64,000 nucleotides of DNA, taken from assembly GCA_943735955.1 (NCBI GenBank), contig OX030958.1:2921531-2985530 (forward strand). The letters are read 5' to 3'. Below, in pieces: positions 55,090 through 64,000 of this stretch (position 1 is the stretch's first letter; each line of letters opens with the position of its first letter). Source of the DNA: Piscicola geometra. Taxonomy: Eukaryota > Annelida > Clitellata > Hirudinida > Piscicolidae. The notes beneath the pieces are model-generated. The model did no database searches. It was not told the origin of the DNA and worked only from the letters and a program-made list of their open reading frames with translations. Both the position numbers and the translations under genes were made by a program.

Positions 55090-56860
55090 AAGATAACAAA
55101 TTCTATGAAATTTTAGAAGAGTGTTGGCTATGCAACAATAACTACATTGCAACATAACTACATGTTAAAGTTCATCCATCAAAAGTTGTCAAAGAATATA
55201 TTTTCAAAAAAAATTTAGAATGTGAAATTTCTTCCAATATATCAGAACATTCAGAAACCCTTGACCTTGATAATAATGACTGAGAATCTCTTGCTTAAAA
55301 AAGAAATATTCTACGGCAAAAAGTAAAATTCATCTAGTGAAACAAACTAATTTAAGTTCTTCTAAAACAGCAAAAGCTTTGGAACAACTATCTGAACAAG
55401 ATATTGACATCCCAATACCAACTCAATCTGCAATATATAAAGCATCAAGTAGAAAATGCAGTAAAAATTCGAAAAACTTTAAATGATAAAATTTGGCTTT
55501 GCTCTTTGACTGTTAAAAATTAACACGCAAGAAATACAAGTTATTTGTTCAAACAATCAGCACCGTGAAACTCATCTAGTAGAACTAACTCTTATTAAGG
55601 GGCCATCCATAAAAGACGTCCACAAACTTTAGGCTTTTTTTTACCTCCCCCCCCCTCCTCCCTTGTCCATTTTTTGTCCCCTTTTGACCTAACCCCCCTT
55701 CCCTCCCCTAGTTGTGGATGTGCAAAACATTTAATTTACCGAACTTAAATCAAAAAATATTTTGGAGAAATTTACAACAATATAAAGAGTACGTGCGTAC
55801 AAATAGTTATTTAGAAATTCCAATTATTTTCAGAAAAAATTCTTAAAGAAAATAATAACTGTTCAAAATTATTTTAGTAAATCAGTGTAATAAAAATGTA
55901 AAGAACAAATTATCCACCATCGTTCAATCAACAGAAAATTATGACTTCAGCCATTCAAACATGTTTCATATAAATTATACTATAATTAAAACATCTGTTT
56001 TTGAATCTTCAGTTGCTAATTGAGCGGTCTCTTCTGATTTTTCTGCCATATGTTCACTAGCAGGAATATGGCAGTGGACGACCTTATGTTTTTTCATTGC
56101 CACCTGTGACGGAAAATATTTGCCACAGAAACATATTCTCTTGGAAATTTTACCAGCCACCGATGGACAATAGAGAATGTCTAAATTTTGCTGCATTTTT
56201 TCAATAAAATATTTGTTTTTTAGGTTAAGATTGCATTTTTTATTTACATACATTTGTACATTTTTTCGGAAAATAATTTTTGTCCTATATCTAATTTTTT
56301 TATAAATAAAGTCAAATTCAAATATTTCTGTCATTTTTTTTAACCCCAACACAGAATAAAAATCATTAAAGATTTTCTGGAAAAACTTTAAAAATTTTTA
56401 TTTGAGATTTTATTGTATTTGCCAAATCAAACTTTAACAACATATTTAAAAAATAATATTCAAGCGTATTAATTATTATTGAACCTATCGTTTCTAAATA
56501 AAACCTGTTTGTGAAAGATTGTTCGGCTTTGCATCCCAAATCTTTTGTCACTCAACTAGGAGTATTTTGCAGTAAATTTATGCAAAACTACTGCACTCTA
56601 AGTACACTACGATGTGGATATCCACTCTGTCCTAAACCCCCTCCCCCTTTTCCACTTTAGGCCACTTTTTGCTGAACCCCCCCCTCCCTCATTTTGTGTG
56701 GACGTCTTTTATGGATGGCCCCTAAAAGTATTAGTGATGGAAAAGCATTAACATTATTTAATGGAATAACTGAGGTGTTAGAACAATAAAAGTTTGAGAA
56801 TGTATTTAAATTATAATCTGTGATTCTACAAGTGTCAATACTGGAATAAAAATTTAATTG
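55090..56860 (+). mobile_element. Unclassified transposon ORF relic split by a TIR element
   Basis: Flanks of the inserted element at 55,598-56,723 read across: ICSNNQHRETHLVELTL before it and ISDGKALTLFNGITEVLEQ after it, then CDSTSVNTGI-like sequence. The second part is the DGK..L..L and FDTTSxNTG pattern of the same unnamed transposon-associated protein as at 44 and 53.5 kb. Frameshifted and dead. Confidence 0.4.
55598..56723 (-). mobile_element. TIR element, 1,126 bp, encoding a C2H2-containing protein
   Basis: Near-perfect terminal inverted repeats AGGGGCCATCCATAAAAGAC and GTCTTTTATGGATGGCCCCT, extended by CGTCCAC, with C-rich subterminal parts. Left flank TTA(A), right flank (T)AAA, so a TTAA-type target is possible but not proven. 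On the - strand 56,352-55,975 is open for 125 codons, with CPSVAGKISKRICFCGKYFP and KKHKVVHC forming a likely zinc finger. Superfamily uncertain. Confidence 0.7.
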
Positions 56861-56875
56861 TTCTAATGGCGAGCG

Positions 56876-57085
56876 GGTTGGCTTTGGCGAGTGGGTTGGC
56901 TTAGATGGTAAAGTCGTTGGACCTGCAACTTAAAGGTCGCCAGTTCGAATCCATTTTCAGGCAACCGTGATCTATCATATACCTAGTGTATATGATTCGG
57001 TGTCTCACGACTTATGTCGTGTGAGTGGCGCCTCAGTTGCGTGCCTTGGCGCATTATAAATACGCATTATTATTTTTTTTCAATT
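56876..57085 (+). mobile_element. tRNA-derived SINE, family S2
   Basis: Head GGCGAGTGGGTTGGCTTAG with A box TGGCTTAGATGG, B box CCAGTTCGAATCC, core TATACCTAGTGTATATGAT, GTGAGTGGCGCCTCAG and tail GGCGCATTATAAATACGC followed by ATTATT. The first 17 bases are present twice (from 56,872 and 56,888). Confidence 0.85.
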
Positions 57086-57218
57086 AAAGAGCGGTTTTGT
57101 TATCTTCGTTAAGAGCGCTATTTAAATAATTAGTGACTGATTGGTTGCTTGTTTGAAAAGCATTTTTGTGGAAAGACAACTTCTCCTAGCAACTTCTCTT
57201 ATCCTATGACTTTGTTAA

Positions 57219-58687
57219 CCCATTAATGCATGACTCAAAGGAATTAATTAATTTTTTTACATCTTATTAAAGAAATGATTCTAAAAAATAAAAATGAAAA
57301 ATTAGTCTGAAATATTTTACACAAAAAAAGTTATAATGAAAATAAAAAATGTCTTCAATAAAGGACACTATGCATTGCTACTGACGGTAATCATGATTCG
57401 TGGTAGATGCTGAAGCACTCTAAATTTAAAGCTACATTACATTTAAGGCATTTTTCTGCGCTTTCTTTCCACATTGCTTGCATCTTTTTTGGCCATCTTT
57501 AATTTGACCAGTAAAATGATCCTATTAGTTTGAATAACACCAATCCACCAAGGCCTAAACCGCTGTTGCACTCTTCGGATGTTCCTTCATATGGGTTTAT
57601 CAAATAACCAAGCCTATTATTTAGACACCAAACTGTATTCCCAAACCTTATGGGTTTCCCTCTGATTAACTCTTTTGATGAATGCCTTCCATAATATGGC
57701 ACCATTAATTCATCAATTGCCAAATGACATTCTTTGGGCTAAAATTTGTGAAATCTTTCATTCATAGAATCAAATAATGGACGCACTTTGGCCATTCTGT
57801 CTAATTTATTAATTTTCTCATTGTCATTGCAATGAAAATATCTTAATAATTATTCAAATCTGTTGACAGTTATAGCATTGCTTACAGCTAGATTGTGTCC
57901 ATGGTCGCTTTGTTCGCAATACATCCTGCGATTTGCCAAAGAAATATAGCCTCTTGAATTTGAGGGTAAAGCGCTATAGAAATGTATTTGATTGATTGAT
58001 TGCCTGAGAGAATGAGTATAGGCTATAATTATGCTTTCATGTTTGCTCCTTTAGCAAACCGCAGGATTTACAGCGAACAAAGCGACCATGTACACAATCT
58101 AGCTATACTGTATAGTTATCAACTTGATGACTGCTACATAAAAAAATAAATTAAACAATGTGAGGAAAGACATGTTTTCAAATTTTGATTTGTTGTTTGA
58201 ACTATTAGAACTGTATCTGCTGAGAAGAAGTCATTGTCATCTTCCAAAATACTAATGACTTCATGAATCTGAAAATAATTTAATTTACCATCATTATTAC
58301 TGCATAATGTCCTTAAAAAGAGACACTAAATAAAACACAGTTTTTGGAAATATTATTAGATGTAAAATAAAATTTATTTTATTATAAGATATAAGAATAA
58401 ACTCCAATAAAATAATATTAAATATTATGAATGGTAAAAAGAAAATAAATCAATAAATAACTTTTTTTCACGAGCCCTTACAAAAACAGAAAAACTTTTG
58501 TTATCGCGTTGAAAAATCAAAATATCAAAACACTCAATCAATTTGGGATCAAACAGAAAAAATAGACAAAAACTTCAATTTATACAGGGTTGGATTAACT
58601 TCAAAAATAATAAATATAATCAAGATAACTATTTTCAAATTTTGTTTAAATTGTTGTTCTTAAAAAAAGACAGTATGCATTAATGGG
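57219..58687 (-). mobile_element. piggyBac-type element, 1,469 bp, TTAA ends
   Basis: TTAA (57,215-57,218) then CCCATTAATGCATGAC; at the right GTATGCATTAATGGG then TTAA (58,688-58,691). On the - strand 57,723-57,499 reads MAIDELMVPYYGRHSSKELI and GKPIRFGNTVWCLNNRLGYL, the IDE..M.P..GR / KPI..G block around a catalytic Asp of piggyBac transposases. At 57,480-57,390 the C-terminal cysteine-rich domain RCKQCGKK, CLKCNVALNLECF remains. The N-terminal half is lost or replaced, so it is dead. A fold-back element is inserted at 57,884. Confidence 0.93.
57884..58104. repeat. Long inverted repeat nested in piggyBac, LINE tail at its centre
   Basis: AGCTAGATTGTGTCCATGGT, CGCTTTGTTCGC and CATCCTGCGATTTGC at the left mirror GCAAACCGCAGGAT, GCGAACAAAGCG and ACCATGTACACAATCTAGCT at the right. 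The loop holds the CR1 tail GCGCTATAGAAATG and (ATTG)n at 57,966-58,002. It is either a fold-back transposon or a hAT/piggyBac MITE hit by a LINE tail. Confidence 0.7.
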
Positions 58688-58691
58688 TTAA

Positions 58692-59264
58692 AGAACTTAG
58701 TGAAAATTATGCATATCTTAAAAATACTTAATTTAAAAATAAAATGTAAAAACATCAAATGACGCCACGATATGTAGATTTCATATCAAGTGGGAATTAG
58801 CATTCCGATACTACCAAGAATATGGGTCATATCCTTTCATTATTATGAAAGCCTTACCTAATATAAATATGGCAAGCTGAACTTTAAGAGCAATATATGT
58901 TCTACTTAATTTTCCTATACTTCGGGATCGACAGACTGCTTGCTGAAATTTGCGAATTGATTTTTGGAGCTTGGTTTGATTTTTGTTTCAGTCATTATTT
59001 CTATAAGAAACAGTGGAATCGAAACAATAAGAGCATTCCACAAAAAAAAAGTAACATTTATGCGGAAAGAGCAATTGAAATCGAAGAAGGAATAAAGTGT
59101 GAAAAGCTGGAAAAAATCAATTAGAAGTTCATTTTATAAGAAAAAGATTTATTATTATTTTATTTTATTAATATTTTTCAATTTTATTTTATATTATATT
59201 ACAGTCATCGGTTAAAACACACTGACTTTTACTATCTAGCTAAATTTCCAAATAGTAGTAGTAG
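58692..59264. other. Spacer with one unassigned open stretch
   Basis: 58,897-59,124 is open for 75 codons on the + strand (hydrophobic start MFYLIFLYFGIDRLL, basic end). No family recognised and no splice partners seen. Confidence 0.3.
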
Positions 59265-60780
59265 TAGTCTTTATAGTGCCTTTGTCTCGACACTTCATAC
59301 CTTTTTCTTCATCTCCCCCTTTCTCTTCTCTCCCTCTCTCTCCAGATCGCTCCCACACTTCTCAGCACCACTTCTTCCATCCTCCGATCCTCCTCCTGGT
59401 AACCAAAGACCCTTCCCATCGGGTCCTGTTTTCCACGCTCCCTTCTCCAAACCGTCAGCCATTCTTTTCTCCACTCTTCATACAACCCACACTCCAGCAA
59501 AACGTGCCTCTCATTCTCTTCTTCCCCACAAACACATATCCTATCCTCCTTCTTATACTTCCAACAAACAATTTCATTATTCCTTACCGTCAAACTATCC
59601 CCCCAACACATCATCCTAACTTTCGCTCCATCTGAACCATCTACATATTTTTCCAACTTCCTGCTTTCTGACTTCTCCTCACGGTACCTTTTCAGTCTTT
59701 CATTTTCCTGTATCTTATTCCCCTATTCCTCCCTTCCCATTTGTTGGATCCTCTTCACTAGTTCCCTTCCCCCTATCCCTCCGACCTCTCTTTTTGAAAC
59801 GCCCATCATAAACACTCTTGCTCGTGCGCCTTTCCCTCCACGTACCATTCTGCTCACAACCTCCACACCCAATTTTTTTCCTAAGTTGGCTACACCTCTC
59901 CACCATTTAGATTTCTTACCTATCTCCTCTACACATGCTCTACCTACTCTTGCTACTATATCTTTCCCCTTTAATGTCCTAATTACAAAGTCTGTCATGA
60001 CCTTAGCCTCTTTTTCCCAGAATGTACTCCAGGCTGTTTCACCATGTACTACGACATTTCTTACACTAGTCTCTACCCCCCATATCCATCTCCCAAACTT
60101 TGTCTGCAAAACCTCTAGCTTCTTTCTCTCCTTAACTGACCAACCAACTGCTGCAACACCATACATTAACTTTCCTACAATCAAGCTTTTCCATGCCTTC
60201 CTGCCCACGATAAAACGACTCCCCGATCTTTTTGCTCCATATTTTACCATGCCGGTTAGGCTTCCAGCGTTTTTCATAATTTCACTAAATTGATAAATCC
60301 CCCCTTTTTTCCCCCTTTAAGCTTTAATCCTCAAGACCTTACCTCATCACATTTTCGTATGGTCCTACCTCTAATTACCCATTCTTGACATCCTTCCATT
60401 CCTGTGTTACCAACCAGTTCCACAACTTTAGATTTCTCTTCATTCAGTTTCATTCCATATTCCTCTAACACCTTCAGTGCATCCTCTAACACTATTTTCA
60501 TATTATCTTCATTTCCCGTCGTCACTAGGATGTCGTCAGCATAAAGCATTCTTCCAAACCTCCACTCTTTCCTACTATCCTGCCTACCCATTTGATTATG
60601 TACTTTCATCACTACCCCGGCTCGATGGTTATTCAGGACCGCTGCCACATCCCTAGTGTATAAATTAAAGAGAATTTGAGATAAAAAAACAACCCTGTCT
60701 AACTTCACTTGTGCACGTAACCCATTCTGTCTCCAAGTCCCTCAACACAAACCTCACTCTGCTCTTTTCAGTATTTTGAG
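59265..60780 (-). mobile_element. LINE fragment with reverse transcriptase and CxCG...HxLLxC tail
   Basis: On the - strand from 60,780: SEVRQGC, LFNLYTRDVAAVL, MLYADDILVTTGN (YADD motif near 60,550) and the thumb, then 60,277-59,723 (GKLMYGVAAVGWSVKERKKL, TKFGRWIWG), then the zinc-like tail ICVCGEEENERHVLLEC near 59,540. The 3' terminus is GGCACTATAAAGACTACTAC with an ACT-type microsatellite at 59,258-59,270. Several frameshifts. The truncated sibling is at 36.1 kb. Confidence 0.85.
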
Positions 60781-60852
60781 TTTTGGCATGAAGTTTTTTA
60801 CATAAAATCTCAAATGATGGTTCATTTTAGTGTTGTTCCATAAAACCTCATC

Positions 60853-61809
60853 TTAAGGAACTTTGAATGTTCTAGGAGGTAGTGTGAGAAGAGGTGTTGT
60901 CAATCGATTATCCGGAAACTGCACGCTGAAGGAAACTTTGGCCAAGACATTAGAGCAGTCTAATTTTTTACTGTGTAAATCATCCATGAGAAAGTATTGA
61001 TACTGAAAATCCAATTAAAAACTAAAGGGATTTACTGTGAGATCAAACAAATAAATAGTGAATCCATGTGCTTTGTAGTCTTGATTGAAGACCTTGATAA
61101 TTTACTAATATAAATATTTAATCATGGCTTCCCATCCAGATTAGTCTACTGTGAGCTCCTAAATCTTCAACGAAAACAAGTGTACCGGCTGTACTAGAGT
61201 TGAAGTTTATCGGGGATTTAGTCGAAAGTGGAGCGTAAGAGAGAACGCTCTTACATGAGACTCTTTTCAAGTTTACTTCTATAAATATGTCATCTTCCTT
61301 AATACAAGAGTCGCTATACAAACTGTTTATAGAAAAGCATTTTGCTGGAGTTATAACAGTAGTACGAGCCCTGTGGTGACTTTTATATTTCGCATACAAG
61401 TTAAATTTTCCGTTAGCACAAAAGTCATTTATACTGAAATAGAAGTTCATTTCTTGATGAGTGGTTGTTCTGTTTGCGAACATATGAGCAACACTTACGT
61501 TGGATCTAATTTCTATGTACATGATTTCATACACGTCACCAGCTTTAGGAAGAGTTGAAGCTTCGAATGGAATGAGGTTGGTAAAATTCCAACGGAAAAA
61601 AACAAGGTTTATATTGGATTGGTGATCTTTTCTTGTGAGCACCAAAACCAGCCATGGTGAATTTTCAAAGCTTGTGGAACTTTCTGTGTAGAAATGGTAT
61701 ATTATTTTGCATGGCACGATATTTTCCATTTTGAAGGTCATTTGTGAGCAATGAGTTTCTGGGCTGCTGTAGAAATCCTCAAGAAGGCAATTTGTTGAAA
61801 GATCTATAG
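60853..61809 (-). CDS. Unrecognised, probably extracellular protein gene (partial)
   Basis: I do not recognise this gene. The main exon on the - strand runs from about 61,809 to near 61,130 and is open for about 230 codons without low complexity. It has several N-x-S/T sites (RWNFTN, SNVSVA, ANRTTT) and about eight cysteines, which suggests an extracellular domain. A possible exon 61,037-61,093 (VFNQDYKAHGFTIYLFDLT) and a terminal exon 60,853-61,002 (acceptor TTTTCAG, 49 codons, KLDCSNVLAKVSFSVQFPD, stop TAA) continue in compatible phase. The intron between them would be only about 34 nt, so details are uncertain. The 5' part is missing: a hAT end starts directly at 61,810, and the apparent ATG lies in the hAT end. 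Confidence 0.45.
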
Positions 61810-62890
61810 CAGGGGTGCACAACCTTTTTCAGCCTGAGGGCCAAAATTACTGAGTCCCTGGGCGCCAAGGGCCGCATCAGCGTGCACATAGATGACACAA
61901 TAAGACAACTCAAAGAATGCAACTTTTTAATGAATGTCATAAAAAAATAACGTTATTTAAACATGTATGAATAACTAAATGTAAAAAACTCGATGAGTGC
62001 AAGTTTTTAATAAATGTCATTAAAAAAAATAACGTTATTTAAACTGTATGAATGACTAAATGCTAGAATTTTAATGAGAAGGTTGAGCTTGAACGGTTGC
62101 AACAACATTGTCAATATTGGGTTTGAGTTCTGTTGCTGCAAGCCTCAAAATCGAACAAAGATTATCATCAGACAAATTATTTTTATTTGTGTTCATGACT
62201 GAACAGTCATGTTCACACATGTATGTGCTGCCAAATTCAGACAAGATTCGGCAAGCCAAATCTTTGACCGCTCCATATTTAACTGAACTTCCATAAAAAG
62301 TTAAAATGGAGTTATGCTGAAACGCAGACATTAATTCTGGTGAACATTGAAAATCAATGACTTCTTACTGACATTGCTCAGGTACGGATTCTACAGCACA
62401 AGAGAAAGGGTCACGGATGAAGTTAAATAAATCCTTATGCTCCCTGAATGCATCAAAACGTTCATTAAATTCCTTTAGTAACGCTTCAAAACTGTCGTGG
62501 TATTTATTGAAGTCACATTGGCATTCCTACTGAAAAGCTGAACAAAAAGAAAAATGACATAAATTACCAGATTGCAGATTCGAACAAAACAGCCGTAGCT
62601 TCAAGGTGAATGACAGCAGCTCTTGGTACATATCAAAGATGTAGTGATCTTTGCCTTGAAGACGCAGATTCAATTTATTTTAGTGTTCTGTTATGTCTGC
62701 CAAAAATGCTAATTCTGCCAACCACTGTTTGTCTGTAAAAACAGCTTTGTCTTTGCCTTTGGTAACAAGGAATTCACAGATTTCCTTTCGTAACTCAACA
62801 AACCTAGTTAGAACTTTTCCTCGACTCAACCACCTTACATCAGTGTGATATGGTATGTCACGATATTCTGACTCAATGTTTTCAAGAAAT
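61810..62890 (-). mobile_element. hAT-G copy 1 (ZBED5/GTF2IRD2-like)
   Basis: Begins CAGGGGTGCACAACCTTTTT, CAGCCTGAGGGCC. On the - strand from 62,860 down: DIPYHTDVRWLSRGKVL, EICEFLVTKGKDKAVF, DKQWLAELAFLADITEH, then FNKYHDSFEALLKEFNERF, then the C-terminus LSEFGSTYMCEHDCSVM and PNIDNVVATVQAQPSH. These are typical of hAT transposases related to ZBED5, FAM200 and GTF2IRD2. It has a few stops and is cut near 62,890 by a LINE tail; the left end next to the 61-kb gene is intact. Confidence 0.88.
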
Positions 62891-62892
62891 TT

Positions 62893-63180
62893 ACCTTAAA
62901 AATCTAATTAAACAACCCCCTAAATCTGGTCTAAGATCATCTACCTTTAATCGTTCTTTTCGTTTTCCAGTTAAACACTCTTTTGCTAAACGTTCTTTTT
63001 CTTACTGTGGTCCTCTTTTATGGAATTCTTTACCTTCTTCTTTAACTTCAACTAAGTCACTCATAACTTTCCGTCGAGGCCTGAAGACGTACTTGTTTGG
63101 GACATGATGGCTGAGCGCTTTTGTTCGCTTAGTAAAGGGCGCTATATAAATTATTAGTGATTGATTGATTGATTGATTGA
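62893..63180 (+). mobile_element. CR1-like LINE 3' end with (ATTG)n tail, intact frame
   Basis: Same family as 151-588 but with an open C-terminal frame at 62,850-63,107: LIKQPPKSGLRSSTFNRSFR, AKRSFSYCGPLLWNSLPSSL and FRRGLKTYLFGT, then GGGCGCTATATAAATTATTA and (ATTG)4 at about 63,160-63,180. The junction with the hAT is at about 62,890. Confidence 0.85.
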
Positions 63181-63383
63181 AAAAGCACTAAAATGTTTAA
63201 AAAAGTATTATATATTTTATGAATAGTTTATATAGATTTTAAATCTAAAAATATTTTTTATATTTTCATTCATTTTTAAACAATATTTAAATTTTTTTTA
63301 ATTAGGAATAATTTTACTACTTAACGTTGTTGGAGTATTTCGCAAAAACATTCGGCAAGTTTTCACTACGTATCTATATATAC
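63181..63383. other. AT-rich spacer
   Basis: Nothing recognised. Confidence 0.35.
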
Positions 63384-64000
63384 CAGGGGTGCACAACCTT
63401 TTTCAGCCTGAGGGCCAAAATTACTTAGTCCCTGGGCGCCAAGGGCCGCATCAGCGTGCACATAGATCACACAATAAAACAACTCAAAGAACGCAAGTTT
63501 TTAATAAGTGTCATTAAAAAAAAATAACGTTATTTAAAAATGTATGAATAACTAAATGTTATTATTTTAATGAGAAGGTTGAGCCTGAATGGTTGCAACA
63601 AAATTGTCAATATTGGGTTCGAGTTCTGTTGCTGCAAGCCTCAAAATCGAACAAAGATGATCAACAGTCAAAGATGATCTCCGTTTATTTTCATGACGGA
63701 AAACGTTTGTTCACACACGTATGTGATGCCAAATTCAGACAAGATTCAGCAAGCCAAATCTTTGACCGCTCCATATTTAACTGAACTAAGACTTCCAAAA
63801 AAAGTTAAAATGGAGTTATGCTGAAACGCAAACTTTAATTCTGGTGAACATTGAAGATCAATGACTTCTAACTGACATTGCTCAGATACGGATTATACAG
63901 CACAAGAGAAAGGGTCACGGATGAAGTTGAATAAATCCTTATGCTCCCTGAATGCATCAAAACGTTCATTAAATTCCTTTAGTAACGCTTCACAACTGTC
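63384..64000 (-). mobile_element. hAT-G copy 2, runs off the window
   Basis: CAGGGGTGCACAACCTTTTT again, followed by a close match to 61,810-62,480 with the same coding remnant (QPNIDNFVATIQAQPSH-like end on the - strand). Small indels near 63,660 and 63,785 break the frame. Confidence 0.85.

Overview
This is an AT-rich, repeat-dense animal genome window. GT-AG introns, TATA promoters, the standard genetic code, a metazoan-type PRPF4 gene, tRNA-derived SINEs, several LINE types and a large load of hAT transposons point to an invertebrate. The sequence does not let me name the phylum. Most of the 64 kb is transposon debris. Only about 4-5 kb is convincing host coding sequence, all of it split into short exons, so plain open reading frames are misleading here.

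Layout. 1-0.9 kb: hAT end broken by a LINE tail. 1.4-5.5 kb: the gene for spliceosomal WD40 protein PRPF4, 13 recognisable exons on the + strand. 6.3-13.6 kb: transposons, including a complete hAT with target duplication and a ZMYM1-like hAT carrying a nested hAT MITE. 14.1-14.5 kb: first two exons of a HYLS1-like gene that run straight into hAT sequence. 16.7-20.3 kb: two LINE fragments. 20.3-46.5 kb: the centrepiece, a head-to-tail array on the - strand of small secreted serine-protease inhibitors of the potato inhibitor I (eglin c / CI-2, MEROPS I13) fold. There are five complete five-exon genes plus one orphan first exon, each with a TATA box 56-76 bp upstream of its ATG. The array is interrupted by hATs, LINEs, SINEs and an ST13 (Hip) processed pseudogene. 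46.5-60.8 kb: almost entirely transposons (nested hATs, a piggyBac relic with TTAA ends, a C2H2-encoding TIR element, a LINE). 60.8-61.8 kb: an unrecognised, probably extracellular protein gene on the - strand. 61.8-64 kb: two ZBED/GTF2IRD2-like hAT copies.

The inhibitor genes share exon lengths and intron phases but differ at the predicted P1 specificity residue (Leu, Asp, Glu, Met, Leu). This looks like duplication followed by change of protease target. It is the most interesting biology in the window. The transposon layers also give a relative chronology, because several insertions have exact 8-bp duplications and an uninterrupted relative elsewhere in the window.
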